Shown here: positions 17,705-26,860 of the stretch, piece by piece
Layout of the letters: each line of letters opens with the position of its first letter
Numbering within the stretch: position 1 is the first letter of the stretch
Origin: Acinetobacter sp. ANC 5054
GTDB taxonomy: Bacteria > Pseudomonadota > Gammaproteobacteria > Pseudomonadales > Moraxellaceae
Assembly (NCBI RefSeq): GCF_002135295.1
Contig: NZ_NEGG01000001.1
Location: 1 to 64,000 of the forward strand
DNA length: 64,000 bases
Direction of reading: 5' to 3'
Notes under the pieces: model-generated
Told to the model about the DNA's origin: nothing
Seen by the model: only the letters and a program-made list of their open reading frames with translations
Database searches by the model: none
Position numbers and translations under genes: made by a program

Positions 17705-17860
17705 ATGCGTGATAAAATTCGCCTAGTTTCTTCTGCTGGTACAGGTTATTTCTACACTACCACTAAGAACAAACGTACTATGCCGGAAAAAATGGAAATC
17801 AAAAAATTTGATCCAAAAATCCGTCAACACGTAATCTTCAAAGAAGCTAAAATCAAATAA
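17705..17860 (+). CDS. rpmG: 50S ribosomal protein L33
   Basis: A 51-residue gene read directly from the sequence. It begins [14 protein letters not shown], continues [10 protein letters not shown] and ends KEAKIK, closely similar to Escherichia coli L33. It lacks the CxxC pairs of zinc-binding L33. AAGGAGCTACGAAC precedes the start. Together with L28 it belongs to the large ribosomal subunit near the E site. Confidence 0.97.
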
Positions 17861-17880
17861 TTTTAGTTTTTTGAAAAAAG

Positions 17881-17906
17881 CGACCTATTTGGGTCGTTTT
17901 TTTTTT
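17881..17906 (+). terminator. Terminator of rpmB-rpmG
   Basis: CGACC / GGTCG stem with a TATTTG loop and ten T, 20 bases after the rpmG stop. Confidence 0.8.
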
Positions 17907-18004
17907 GCATTTTTTTTATTCAAATTGCTAAACTTTCAGCATACCTCTTGGCATTTTTTGTGCTTGTCTTTTTTACCCTTAACGTAAGGCTTAAGGAGTT
18001 TTTA

Positions 18005-19723
18005 GTGCCTCATGATGTAGAACTCATAATATTACTTGCCGTTGGCTTTGGCTTTGCCTTAATTTTTGGCTATATAGCCGCTCGTCTTCGACTTCCTCCC
18101 CTCATCGGCTATTTAATTGCCGGTATTATAATTAGCCCGAATACACCGGGTGTCGTCGGCGATATCCACCTTGCCAACCAGTTGGCAGAACTTGGCGTGA
18201 TGTTCCTGATGTTTGGTGTAGGTATGCACTTCTCCCTCAGCGACCTAATGCAAGTTAGACGAATTGCGCTTCCGGGCGCAGTATTACAAATTGCCGTTGC
18301 GACCTTACTGGGTATGGGCGTTTCCATGCTATGGGGCTGGAGCATGGGTTCAGCGCTGGTCTTTGGCTTAAGTTTATCGTGCGCAAGTACGGTGGTTCTC
18401 CTCAAGGCACTCGGTGACCGAGGCTTGCTTAACTCCGTGAATGGTAAAATTGCTGTAGGCTGGCTCTTGGTTGAAGATCTGGTCATGGTCTTGGTTCTGG
18501 TCTTACTCCCTGCAACAGCGGTGTTGCTTGGTGGACAACCACTCACTGAAAGTAGCGCAGATGAAAACATCTGGCTCACCCTTGGGATTACTCTGCTCAA
18601 AGTATCAGGCTTTATTGCCTTTATGCTGATCATTGGTAAACGTCTGGTTCCAATGATTATGCAAGTTGTCGCGCGTTTAGGTTCACGTGAACTCTTTACC
18701 TTAACCGTCGTTGCTGCGGCTGTTTCCATTGCTTTTGGTGCTTATAAAATATTTGGCGTTTCCATGGCGCTCGGTGCATTCTTCGCAGGCATGGTAGTGA
18801 AAGAGTCAGACTTTAGCCATCGTGCTGAAGAGGAAACCCTGCCACTACGTGAAATTTTCTCGATTTTATTCTTTGTATCTGTGGGGATGTTGTTTGACCC
18901 GCGCATTTTGATTGAACAACCACTGCATGTACTGATTGTGGTTGCCATCATCATGATTGGTAAAACCATCGCAGCAATGGCATTGGTTTTATTCTTCCGC
19001 TACCCAATTAACACAGCATTAACAGTTGGCGCAAGTTTGGCACAAATTGGGGAATTCTCTTTCATCTTGGCGACCTTAGGCGTATCGCTTAACTTACTGT
19101 CAATGGAAGGTCAAAACCTGATTCTTGCAGGTGCATTAATTTCCATTACACTCAACTCCTTTGTCTTCTCCGCGATTGAGCCTACACAGAAATTGATTCG
19201 TGAGCGCTCGAATTTGGCACGTTTACTGGAACGTAGTGGTGACCCATTGGCAATGCTGCCAGATGAGGTCTCACAAGATTACCTGCGCGATCAAGTGGTA
19301 CTTATTGGTCACGGTGAAGTAGGACGTCGAATTACCCGTGAATTAATGAATGAAAACATTAAAGTGGTGATTGCGGAAGAAAACCGTGAAATTGTAGAAA
19401 ATCTGCGTGAAAAAGGCATTGCTGCCGTATCAGGTGTTGCAACCGAACCCGGTGTATTGATTCAAGCGCATATCCAACATGCACGACTTCTGGTCATTTC
19501 CCCGATGGACATTTTAGATATTCATAAAATCGTGGATATTGCCAAAACCTTAAATCCGTCCATTCAAGTTTTGGTCTGCGCAGAAAGTAAGGAAGAAGCC
19601 GAAGTGATTCGTCGTGAAGAAATTGGCGAGGTCTACTATGCCAAAGAGGAAATGGCGAAAAATATGAGCAATTATATTTTGAATCAAATCCAAATTGCTC
19701 ATCACCAATCACCAACCCACTAA
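18005..19723 (+). CDS. CPA2 family cation:proton antiporter with TrkA-N domain (YbaL/KefB-like)
   Basis: The 572-residue product has about twelve membrane helices (residues 1-385) and a cytoplasmic nucleotide-binding domain (residues 415-540) with VVLIGHGEVGRRITREL, the Rossmann GxGxxG-type signature of RCK/TrkA-N domains. It should exchange K+ or Na+ for protons. Its start LPPLIGYLIAGIIISPNTPG and LAELGVMFLMFGVGMHFS resemble YbaL more than KefB or KefC. I chose GTG 18005 because AAGGAG lies six bases before it; a TTG at 17948 is open but lacks a site. It is monocistronic. Confidence 0.88.
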   Translation: MPHDVELIILLAVGFGFALIFGYIAARLRLPPLIGYLIAGIIISPNTPGVVGDIHLANQLAELGVMFLMFGVGMHFSLSDLMQVRRIALPGAVLQIAVATLLGMGVSMLWGWSMGSALVFGLSLSCASTVVLLKALGDRGLLNSVNGKIAVGWLLVEDLVMVLVLVLLPATAVLLGGQPLTESSADENIWLTLGITLLKVSGFIAFMLIIGKRLVPMIMQVVARLGSRELFTLTVVAAAVSIAFGAYKIFGVSMALGAFFAGMVVKESDFSHRAEEETLPLREIFSILFFVSVGMLFDPRILIEQPLHVLIVVAIIMIGKTIAAMALVLFFRYPINTALTVGASLAQIGEFSFILATLGVSLNLLSMEGQNLILAGALISITLNSFVFSAIEPTQKLIRERSNLARLLERSGDPLAMLPDEVSQDYLRDQVVLIGHGEVGRRITRELMNENIKVVIAEENREIVENLREKGIAAVSGVATEPGVLIQAHIQHARLLVISPMDILDIHKIVDIAKTLNPSIQVLVCAESKEEAEVIRREEIGEVYYAKEEMAKNMSNYILNQIQIAHHQSPTH

Positions 19724-19938
19724 TATTTTGTACCTACACATTTAGAGTATTGCTGTGCAATATTTTAAATATCCTACAGGCTATATAGAAATATATAGCC
19801 TTTTTTAAACTGTAAAATTTAAGGTCAATCACATTCAATTGACATACCATTTCATACATAATTGAATTTAAAATCTATTTCTATAAAATATTGAAAACAT
19901 AAACGATTCATTCACATCAAATAAGAAGAGCGCAACAC

Positions 19939-20181
19939 ATGTTCATGATGTATTTAGGCTTTGTCATAATTTTTATTGGGGCTATCGGCTTTTTAATTGC
20001 AGCATTTAAAACCAGTATTTTATGGGGCTTGGGTTGTCTACTGCTAAGCCCTATTTCAATCGTCTTTCTGATCTTATATTGGCAAGATGCTAAAAATCCG
20101 TTTTTCTTACAGCTGATTGGACTTTTCGTGGTCTTTTTGGGTTCTATGTTTATTTCCCCAGCTGATTTGGCTCAAGTTTAA
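19939..20181 (+). CDS. Small membrane protein (function unknown)
   Basis: An 80-residue protein with three hydrophobic segments and almost no soluble part. I do not recognise a family, though the second segment (GLGCLLLSPISIVFLILYW) recalls small inner-membrane proteins common in Acinetobacter. AAGAAGAGCGCAACAC precedes the start, and a strong terminator follows within 20 bases, which supports a real gene. Confidence 0.65.
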   Translation: MFMMYLGFVIIFIGAIGFLIAAFKTSILWGLGCLLLSPISIVFLILYWQDAKNPFFLQLIGLFVVFLGSMFISPADLAQV

Positions 20182-20196
20182 GCCAACTTAGCGCAC

Positions 20197-20226
20197 AAAA
20201 AAACGCACCTTAAGGTGCGTTTTTTT
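20197..20226. terminator. Bidirectional terminator, perfect 30-base palindrome
   Basis: Seven A, ACGCACCTTAAGGTGCGT centre and seven T form a fully symmetric structure between two convergent genes. Confidence 0.9.
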
Positions 20227-20241
20227 CGCTAGTGAGTGTGA

Positions 20242-20520
20242 TTAGCTCATAAATTTAGGCTTTTCATCGACGACTTCGGCATGCCATTCATCTACTTGCT
20301 TTTCCAACAAACCAAAGAGTGCAGCCTGAATCATTTGTTGAGCAATGACATTCATTTGGTCGCCCAAGATATTGCGCAATTCTTCATTAAATTGAATGGT
20401 GACAAGCGGATCTTGTTCTGAACCTGCATTACGTAATGCCAATTCACCACCTTCCAATTGAACCAGCTCAAGAATCGCTTCCTGGTTCCCAAATAATTCT
20501 TTCAATTGTTCTATAGACAT
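20242..20520 (-). CDS. Conserved hypothetical protein, acidic, 92 aa
   Basis: I do not recognise a named family. The protein is acidic and mostly helical, with no signal or membrane segment, so it should be cytoplasmic. A clear GGAGGATAT ribosome site and a strong terminator at its end support expression. The central block DPLVTIQFNEELRNILGDQ looks like a folded core. The next gene on the same strand (20625-21128) starts upstream, about 100 bases away; they may be co-transcribed. Confidence 0.7.
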   Translation of the reverse strand: MSIEQLKELFGNQEAILELVQLEGGELALRNAGSEQDPLVTIQFNEELRNILGDQMNVIAQQMIQAALFGLLEKQVDEWHAEVVDEKPKFMS

Positions 20521-20624
20521 ATATCCTCCATGCGCAACATGGTGACAAAGGCATCTGCACTTTGCATAACTTAGATAATCTTATATCGGGTTAAATGGAT
20601 GAAATTCAAGTACCAATGGTCAGA

Positions 20625-21128
20625 TTAAAATTCCACCATTTCATTACGAAAGCCATCAATCAATTGCGTCAAATCACGATGCCACTCACGTAAAATTGCA
20701 GTGTCAGGTAACCAAGCCTGTGGGGTTTGCGTCACTTTAATAATCAAATTAGATGAAGTTTCATCTTCTGGTTCAGGTGCAGTGGGTTCAGGTGCATACT
20801 GACAAAAGCGATAAGCACGTTTAAGCTCTGCAATAAACCCTTGTTTCGACAGTTGTTGCATCACAGTAACCTCAGGCGATACCTGCCCTTTTTCGGCCAT
20901 TAGCGTTTCAATAGACTTTAAGGTCGGTGCAGGATCATTCAAACGGTAATAACGAACCAGTTCCTGAAGAAAAGCGAGAACCGCACCTTGCAAATGAAAA
21001 ACAGCAGCTTCACGGTGGGCTTGGGCTTGTTGAACATGCTCCGTCTGCTCTGCTTGCTGGCACGATAAACGCGCAAAATAAAGTTTTTGATTAGTACGAT
21101 CGGCATGAAAGCGGGCAACACGGGACAT
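20625..21128 (-). CDS. Conserved hypothetical protein, DUF6586-like
   Basis: The 167-residue cytoplasmic protein begins with RTNQKLYFARLSCQQAE, helical and Gln-rich, continues with a helical segment (HREAAVFHLQGAVLAFLQELVRYY), and has an acidic Pro/Glu linker (APEPTAPEPEDE) near 125. This pattern recalls the DUF6586 family of gammaproteobacteria, an assignment from memory that I hold loosely. Function is unknown. No convincing ribosome site is visible. Confidence 0.65.
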   Translation of the reverse strand: MSRVARFHADRTNQKLYFARLSCQQAEQTEHVQQAQAHREAAVFHLQGAVLAFLQELVRYYRLNDPAPTLKSIETLMAEKGQVSPEVTVMQQLSKQGFIAELKRAYRFCQYAPEPTAPEPEDETSSNLIIKVTQTPQAWLPDTAILREWHRDLTQLIDGFRNEMVEF

Positions 21129-21335
21129 AAGGATGAATTCCAGAGTGTTTAAAAATTTTGGCCCTTATAAAGTAATTGCCGAAGACACTTTTGACAATCC
21201 TATTCCGCCTCAGTTCGCCATTTTTTTGATTTTTTCAGCATGTAGTATCTATTTACTAAAACTTAAATGATCAAATGTGAATGTATTTTCGATTAAATAT
21301 AACGCAACCTATTTAAAGCCAATGTTCATTCATCT

Positions 21336-21713
21336 TCATAAAATCCGCTTATCACTTGTCTCCAGCAAAACTGTATAGATGTTTCGTTTTGCAACAACAG
21401 CTAGTGGTGGATCAATGGCTCGAACATTTTCCAGCACCCAAGCAAAATAACCTTCAGCCCAATAGTTTGCACAAGCCGCCTCAAATTCATCTGGACGCCA
21501 TGGATGCGCCGAAACAACATCCACGATAGCAACCGCATGTCCCAGCTCTTCATCGCCATCTTTATTTAAATAATGCTGATTTTCGACAATCACTAGATTT
21601 TTTAGTGGCAACTGTTCTGGCAGCCAAGAACGCACTTCTAACGTTTTCAAACCTTTTGTAATGCGTGTACCACTTGGCACAACAATTGACAGTGCCTGAA
21701 ATTCAGTCTTCAT
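21336..21713 (-). CDS. ASCH-domain protein
   Basis: A 125-residue protein with the ASCH fold pattern: ALSIVVPSGTRITKGLKTLEVRSW near the start (basic strand and EVRSW), LVIVENQHY, and AVAIVDVVSAHPW. ASCH domains are PUA-like and thought to bind RNA; some are ribonucleases or deaminases of modified nucleosides. Catalytic ability cannot be judged here. AAGGACGAGAACA supports the start. It stands alone between the DUF6586-like gene and the RRM gene; both of the latter are on the same strand. Confidence 0.8.
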   Translation of the reverse strand: MKTEFQALSIVVPSGTRITKGLKTLEVRSWLPEQLPLKNLVIVENQHYLNKDGDEELGHAVAIVDVVSAHPWRPDEFEAACANYWAEGYFAWVLENVRAIDPPLAVVAKRNIYTVLLETSDKRIL

Positions 21714-21790
21714 TGTTCTCGTCCTTCCATGAACATGTGTAGCGTAAAGTCGATCTTTTTATTTTTAATTCACCCTTAAACCACGTATAA

Positions 21791-21817
21791 AAAAAGGAGC
21801 AATCATTGCTCCTTTTT
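21791..21817 (-). terminator. Terminator of the RRM gene
   Basis: AAAAAGGAGCAA / TTGCTCCTTTTT, twelve perfect pairs with a TCA loop, right after the minus-strand stop. Confidence 0.9.
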
Positions 21818-21819
21818 AT

Positions 21820-22071
21820 TTAGGCTTTCGGCTTCTCATCCGCAGACTTTACACGAATGCCAGCACCTTTAACTTTCAAAGTATTCAAACCTTTAATTGC
21901 TTTCACAGCTTCTCGGCCATTTGGCATTTCAACAAAGCCAAAGCCTTTAGATTTTCCTGTTACTGCATCCATAACCACGACAGCAGATTCTACAGTGCCA
22001 AACGGTTTAAACAATTCAACCAATTCAGCGTCAGTAATTGAACGCTCTAAGTTACGTACTAAAATTTTCAT
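21820..22071 (-). CDS. RNA-binding protein with a single RNA recognition motif
   Basis: The 83-residue protein is one RRM domain. RNP2 is KILVRNL at residues 2-8 and RNP1 is KGFGFVEM at 42-49, both with the aromatic and basic residues that contact RNA. A short Lys-rich tail follows. Bacterial RRM proteins of this size are linked to cold stress and RNA chaperoning in other groups. GGAAACATAA precedes the start. Lone gene with its own terminator. Confidence 0.92.
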   Translation of the reverse strand: MKILVRNLERSITDAELVELFKPFGTVESAVVVMDAVTGKSKGFGFVEMPNGREAVKAIKGLNTLKVKGAGIRVKSADEKPKA

Positions 22072-22157
22072 TTATGTTTCCAAATAGACAGCATCATCAA
22101 AAAGCATTTGTCTATTGTGCTTTTTAACTTGCGTTTAAATCACGTCAAAAATCTATT

Positions 22158-24146
22158 TTAATCGAGATCGATACCAAAATCTAAATTAATCGATTTTCTT
22201 TCAATTAATGCACTTTTTACCGTCTGCTGACGCGTTTTGTAATGCGTTTCTAAAGTACACAGATTGCGCGTTAAATCATTCAAGAAATAACTTTCAATTT
22301 GACGTCCCTGCTCATCGACAGTTTCACGCGCCCAATGATTTAAGTTTTGCTTAGTCAAAATCAATTCATTTTGTGCACGTGTTAATGCTACATACAAGAC
22401 ACGGCGTTCTTCTTCCACTTCATCAAAATCACCTTGCGCACGTGCATGTGGATATTGCCCAGGTGTCACATTCGCCACATAACATACTTTTTGCTCTGTC
22501 CCTTTCGCCGAATGAATGGTAATCAAAGTCACCACATCACTATCAGATTGGCGTTCAATTTCTGAAATTGAAACAGGGTCAAGTACGTACTCTTCAAGGA
22601 ACTCACTGAGCTGTGTATGTTTCGATGCCAATTGTTTAACCAAATCAAAATCGCCCTGACGACGATTCCAATCTTTTTTATAATTTTCCGCAAGTTGTTC
22701 TGAAATGGCCTGCACACCTAAACTGACACATTCCTGTACTTGGTCTTTGAGCACAGACATTTGTTTCATCATCAAAATGGCTTGGTCAGGGACTTTGCCA
22801 AATCTTTCCAACTTCGTCGCAATGGCTTGCATTTCTGGCTCAAGTAAAATCTGCTGAGATAACTTACTCGCACCGACATCGCCCACGCCATTCCACAAGG
22901 TTAAAAAGCGCATCCACGCAATATCATCAAGAGGATTGGCAACGACACGTAATACACTCAACAAGTCTTTTACATGCGCTGTTTCTAATAATTTCATACC
23001 GCCAATAAAGCGATAAGGCACATTTGCAGCAATACACGCCGCTTCAATATGCCGCGCTGCAAAACTTGAACGCACCAGAACCATGTGATCTGACCATTTA
23101 CTGCCTTCAAGGTAATGCCGTTCTTTGATATCAATGGCAATCCATTTGGCCTCATCGAACTCATTGGGGAAAATGTGCATTTTCGGTTTGAGACCATCGC
23201 CACGATAAGCATCTAGATGCTTGTCATATTTAATTTCAGATTGATCAAGCAACCAATTCGACAGGTCTAAAATTTCTTGGGTTGAGCGATAATTTTTTTC
23301 TAATTTATAAATCTGCGCATCAGGCACGCGCTCTTTAAAGTGATGAATATTTTCAAAGTCCGCACCACGGAAACCATAAATCGACTGCGCATCATCTCCG
23401 ACACAAAATAGACTCACCCGATCTTTTAACGGCTCCAATAATGCCCATTGCAATGGATTGGTATCCTGCATTTCATCGACCAGCATGTGACGACAAATGG
23501 ATGCCACATAATCCACTAGACCCTCAGATTCCGCTAATGCTTTCGCCACAATCGCCAAAATATCATCATAATCAAGAAAGCTTCGCGCACGTTTGCGAGC
23601 TTCGTATTCTTTCATAATGTCGGCAATTTGGTCTTTTAAAGCAAAGTACTCTGGCATTTGCTTTTCCATGGCAATGCTGAGTTTTTGACGGGTATTGCGA
23701 GCAAAAGAATATAGGTCGCACAGTTCTTTCGGCTTAGGCAAATGATTGGGATTTTTCTTATCATCACGACCGCGAATTAAGCGGAACATCATCAACTGAT
23801 CATCACGATCAATAATTGAAAATTGTTCTAAACCAAAGGCTTTTGGAATACGGCGCAATAGATACATACAAAAAGTATGAAAAGTTGATGCGCGTAGTCC
23901 TTTGGCTTGATCACCCAATGCCAATTCAACACGAGCGACAATTTCACTCGCAGAACGACGGGTAAAGGTCAAAATTTGAATTTGATTGGCAGGCACACCT
24001 TGATCAATCAAGTATGCTGCGCGTGCCACAATCGTTTTGGTTTTGCCACAACCTGCCCCTGCCAAAACCAAGCTATGTTGTGCTTCTGTTGTTGCTGCTT
24101 GTTTTTGTTGAGGATTTAATTCATCAATCAGGTTGGCTAAACTCAT
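22158..24146 (-). CDS. UvrD/Rep-type superfamily 1 DNA helicase
   Basis: A 662-residue 3'-5' helicase, a little shorter than UvrD or Rep. Motifs in order: LNPQQKQAATT (Q motif), GAGCGKTKT with Lys35 (Walker A), TFTRRSASEI (Ia), LVDEMQDTNPLQW (II), VGDDAQSIYGFRGAD (III), YRSTQEILDLSN (IV), TIHSAKGTEQ (V), and EERRVLYVALTRAQ (VI). The Walker A has Cys where UvrD usually has Ser or Thr. It may act in repair or replication restart; the subgroup is not determined. A GAGACACC site supports the start. Confidence 0.92.
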   Translation of the reverse strand: MSLANLIDELNPQQKQAATTEAQHSLVLAGAGCGKTKTIVARAAYLIDQGVPANQIQILTFTRRSASEIVARVELALGDQAKGLRASTFHTFCMYLLRRIPKAFGLEQFSIIDRDDQLMMFRLIRGRDDKKNPNHLPKPKELCDLYSFARNTRQKLSIAMEKQMPEYFALKDQIADIMKEYEARKRARSFLDYDDILAIVAKALAESEGLVDYVASICRHMLVDEMQDTNPLQWALLEPLKDRVSLFCVGDDAQSIYGFRGADFENIHHFKERVPDAQIYKLEKNYRSTQEILDLSNWLLDQSEIKYDKHLDAYRGDGLKPKMHIFPNEFDEAKWIAIDIKERHYLEGSKWSDHMVLVRSSFAARHIEAACIAANVPYRFIGGMKLLETAHVKDLLSVLRVVANPLDDIAWMRFLTLWNGVGDVGASKLSQQILLEPEMQAIATKLERFGKVPDQAILMMKQMSVLKDQVQECVSLGVQAISEQLAENYKKDWNRRQGDFDLVKQLASKHTQLSEFLEEYVLDPVSISEIERQSDSDVVTLITIHSAKGTEQKVCYVANVTPGQYPHARAQGDFDEVEEERRVLYVALTRAQNELILTKQNLNHWARETVDEQGRQIESYFLNDLTRNLCTLETHYKTRQQTVKSALIERKSINLDFGIDLD

Positions 24147-24285
24147 GGTGTCTCATCGCGCTAGGAAGATGGTTAGTTTAACAGAGCTATCCTTAGAAAA
24201 CTTGATAAGCAAACGTGAGGATATATTTTCAGCGCAATGCAGAACTGCTTTGTTACTGTCACGACTCATCTAAATTCACGACTAG

Positions 24286-24378
24286 GACGGCATGGATGCC
24301 GTCAGTTGGGTTGGGGTACAAGGAAGTGCCCTCAATCCAACAAAGGATTTTTGTTACTTTTCATCCTTGAAAAGTAAA
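24286..24378. repeat. Structured intergenic repeat with three hairpins
   Basis: Three stem-loops follow each other in about 90 bases: GACGGCAT-GG-ATGCCGTC (24286-24303); an imperfect stem between GTTGGGTTGGGG (24305-24316) and CCCTCAATCCAAC (24329-24341); and TTACTTTTCA-TCCT-TGAAAAGTAA (24354-24377). I recognise this pattern (the ATGCCGTC hairpin, GTACAAGGAAGTGCC, and the ACTTTTC hairpin) as one seen often between genes in Acinetobacter and relatives. It lies between the helicase and glycerate kinase genes. Confidence 0.7.
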
Positions 24379-24403
24379 GCAATGCCTACAAAAATTATTC
24401 TGT

Positions 24404-25567
24404 CTACTGCATGTCTAATGAGGCTGTATGCAACTGGTTCATAATCTCGAAAGCCAAGTTCATTGCCGTAGTTTCCAAATGCCTTTCTGCATTTTTTAAT
24501 GCATCCACCAAATTACAATCTGGCGGATTTATGCCAATAATTTCAGTAAAACCTTCTGCAAATAGAGGCTTAATGTCATCACCCACTTTTCCTGCAAAAG
24601 CAATCACGGGCTTATCAAAACGTTTCGCAACCTGTGCAACTGCCCAAGGGGTTTTACCAAATTTAGTTTGAAAATCAATACTGCCTTCCCCTGTCAAAAC
24701 ATAATCCGCCTGTGCAATTTTTTCCGCAAGCTTCGTGACTTGAATGACTAGCCCTGCCCCTGATTGAATTTGAGCACCTGTGAATGCCATTAAACCAAAG
24801 CCCAAACCGCCTGCTGCACCTGCACCTGCGTTATGTGCAACATCAATTCCTAATTGTTGTTTCACCAAATCAGCAAAATAACTGAGATTCCAATCTAAGA
24901 TTTTGACCATTTCAGATGTTGCGCCTTTCTGCGGTGCAAAGACATAAGATGCTCCCTGTTCACCACAAAGTGGATTATTCACATCACTAGCAATAAGGAT
25001 TTCTGTCTGAGCTAAGCGCTTATCCAGTTGTGACAGATCTATCGTCTGAATTTCATCTAAGTTTCCACCACACACTGACAATTGTTGTCCAGCTGCATTG
25101 AAAAACTTCGCCCCCAACGCCTGAGCCATCCCTACGCCTGCATCATTGGTCACACTTCCGCCTAGACCTATGATCATTTTCGAGACATCTAAATTTAGCG
25201 CAGCACGAATCATTTCTCCTGTACCAAATGTCGAAGTCAGCATCGGATCGCGCATTTCAGGGCGCAATAAATGGATGCCATTGGCCTTTGCCATTTCAAT
25301 AACAGCAGTTTTACCATCATCAATCAGCCCGATATAGGTCTTCACTTTTTGTTGGCTTAAAGGACCTGTTACCTCTATCTCAAGCTTTTTCCCATCACAG
25401 GCAGCAACCAAAGCATCGACTGTGCCTTCGCCACCATCTGCCATGGGCACTAGAATACATTTTGCTTGCGGATCAACTCTTTCAATGCCGCGTTGCATCG
25501 CAGCACAGGCTTGTTCAGCACTCATACTTTCTTTAAATGAATCAGGTGCAAGAACAAAAGTAGTCAT
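24404..25567 (-). CDS. Glycerate kinase (GarK/GlxK family)
   Basis: The 387-residue protein phosphorylates D-glycerate to a phosphoglycerate with ATP, feeding glyoxylate or glucarate breakdown into glycolysis. Family blocks are FVLAPDSFKESMSAEQA at the start, VPMADGGEGTVDALV, IGLGGSVTNDAGVGMAQALG, ASDVNNPLCGEQGA and GAGAAGGLGFGLMAF. Length is usual. No partner enzymes (tartronate semialdehyde reductase, glyoxylate carboligase) are adjacent, so it acts with genes outside the window. Whether it makes 2- or 3-phosphoglycerate cannot be told. Confidence 0.93.
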   Translation of the reverse strand: MTTFVLAPDSFKESMSAEQACAAMQRGIERVDPQAKCILVPMADGGEGTVDALVAACDGKKLEIEVTGPLSQQKVKTYIGLIDDGKTAVIEMAKANGIHLLRPEMRDPMLTSTFGTGEMIRAALNLDVSKMIIGLGGSVTNDAGVGMAQALGAKFFNAAGQQLSVCGGNLDEIQTIDLSQLDKRLAQTEILIASDVNNPLCGEQGASYVFAPQKGATSEMVKILDWNLSYFADLVKQQLGIDVAHNAGAGAAGGLGFGLMAFTGAQIQSGAGLVIQVTKLAEKIAQADYVLTGEGSIDFQTKFGKTPWAVAQVAKRFDKPVIAFAGKVGDDIKPLFAEGFTEIIGINPPDCNLVDALKNAERHLETTAMNLAFEIMNQLHTASLDMQ

Positions 25568-25650
25568 TTAAATGCTCAAAATAAAACTTGTCCTCAACCA
25601 TAACGGTTTTAAAATAGCAGGTATATCTAAAAACATCAGAAAGGCTCGAA

Positions 25651-26100
25651 ATGTCACGAATCAACCTAGGTCAGTCTGCACCTGAACTGTATAAAAAAGT
25701 CGCAGAGCTTGATGTTCTTGCCATGCAAAAAATAAATGAAGCTGGCCTGAGTGAAGGTTTAGCTCATTTACTCAAATTACGTGCATCACAAATCAACGAA
25801 TGTGCGTTTTGTATTCGTATGCATGCACAAGATGCGCTTAAAACAGGTGAAAGCTTTGAGCGTATTAGCCTACTGAATGCATGGCGTGAAACTGCGTACT
25901 ACGATGAAAAAGAACGTGCAGCCTTAAGCTTGATTGAAGCCATTACCTTGGTGGCCGAAGGCCAAGTTCCCGATGCAGTTTATGAAGATGCCCTACCATT
26001 TTTAACGGATGATCAAATCAGTGCAGTTGAATGGCTAGCAATTGTGATTAATACATGGAATCGTATTGCGATTAGTAGCCGCTATAGCGTAAAACCTTAA
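25651..26100 (+). CDS. Carboxymuconolactone decarboxylase / AhpD-like protein
   Basis: A 149-residue all-helical protein of the CMD/AhpD family. The diagnostic motif ECAFCIRMHAQDA at about residues 50-62 contains the redox CxxC pair and the nearby His, as in AhpD alkylhydroperoxidases; the family also contains true decarboxylases without the CxxC. A peroxidase role is therefore more likely. AAAGGCTCGAA supports the start. It is divergent from glycerate kinase and ends in a bidirectional terminator. Confidence 0.88.
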   Translation: MSRINLGQSAPELYKKVAELDVLAMQKINEAGLSEGLAHLLKLRASQINECAFCIRMHAQDALKTGESFERISLLNAWRETAYYDEKERAALSLIEAITLVAEGQVPDAVYEDALPFLTDDQISAVEWLAIVINTWNRIAISSRYSVKP

Positions 26101-26125
26101 GCCGAAAATCAATAGCTGCAAAAAT

Positions 26126-26154
26126 AAAAAAGAGCGCATATCGCGCTCTTTTTT
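26126..26154. terminator. Bidirectional terminator
   Basis: GAGCGC / GCGCTC with an ATATC loop, flanked by A and T runs, between convergent genes. Confidence 0.88.
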
Positions 26155-26161
26155 ATCAAGT

Positions 26162-26734
26162 TTATTGTTCAGCTGAACTTTTGGGAACCTCGCGTCGTAT
26201 ATACGATGCTAAGGTCAAGTAGTTTACCCCTTGAAACAAGATATCCACTGCCAAGAACAAGCCTAAAACCCAAAATGGCGCATCTGGCGACAGCAAAATG
26301 ACGACCCCAGTGATTAAGGTTAAAATACCTGAAATCAAGGTCCAGCCCCAGCCCTGAAATGCACGGAATAACAATGCATTAAAGATACGAATGACACCAG
26401 CAATGATTAAAACAATCGCCAGCAAGTTGGTTAAAATAATGGCAGTTTTTACGGGTGTGGTGAAAGCATAATAACCAGCGGCTAAATACAACACACCAAA
26501 CAAAGCCCAAAACCAACGGTAACCACCTTCAAAAATTTTGAATGCTGCGATGAAATGTATGATGCCACCGAGCATCATCAGCACACCAAAAATATAAATC
26601 ACGGTGAGCGTCGCAAAGGGCAAAGCAGCCAAAAGGACGATACCGAAAATCACCAATAAAGCCCCTAAACCGAGATACCACTTACGGTTTTCATGGAGCT
26701 GACTGCGAACTAAATCGTTGCCTACTGTTCTCAT
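26162..26734 (-). CDS. HdeD-like DUF308 membrane protein
   Basis: The 190-residue protein has six membrane helices arranged as three similar hairpins, with Gly-rich turns (GLGALLVIFGIVLL, GVLMMLGGIIHF, GILTLITGVVILLS) characteristic of the HdeD family. HdeD supports acid resistance at high cell density in E. coli; the mechanism is unknown. ATG 26734 follows GAGAAAAAAC and is preferred to a TTG four codons upstream. It is convergent with the AhpD-like gene. Confidence 0.87.
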   Translation of the reverse strand: MRTVGNDLVRSQLHENRKWYLGLGALLVIFGIVLLAALPFATLTVIYIFGVLMMLGGIIHFIAAFKIFEGGYRWFWALFGVLYLAAGYYAFTTPVKTAIILTNLLAIVLIIAGVIRIFNALLFRAFQGWGWTLISGILTLITGVVILLSPDAPFWVLGLFLAVDILFQGVNYLTLASYIRREVPKSSAEQ

Positions 26735-26860
26735 GTTTTTTCTCAAGTTGTTTGTTATTGATTTGATTATGCAAAGTGATTATGAATAAAAATGTAAGGA
26801 AAGTGCAAATATTATCCACATAACTCATTTAAGTTGCGGATAAAAACTGCTTTATCCACA

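Noticed and set aside
18109..18729. A 206-codon minus-strand frame inside the CPA2 antiporter gene
   Set aside because: Antisense shadow of a well-recognised membrane protein; Pro/Ser/Thr-rich without any family feature.
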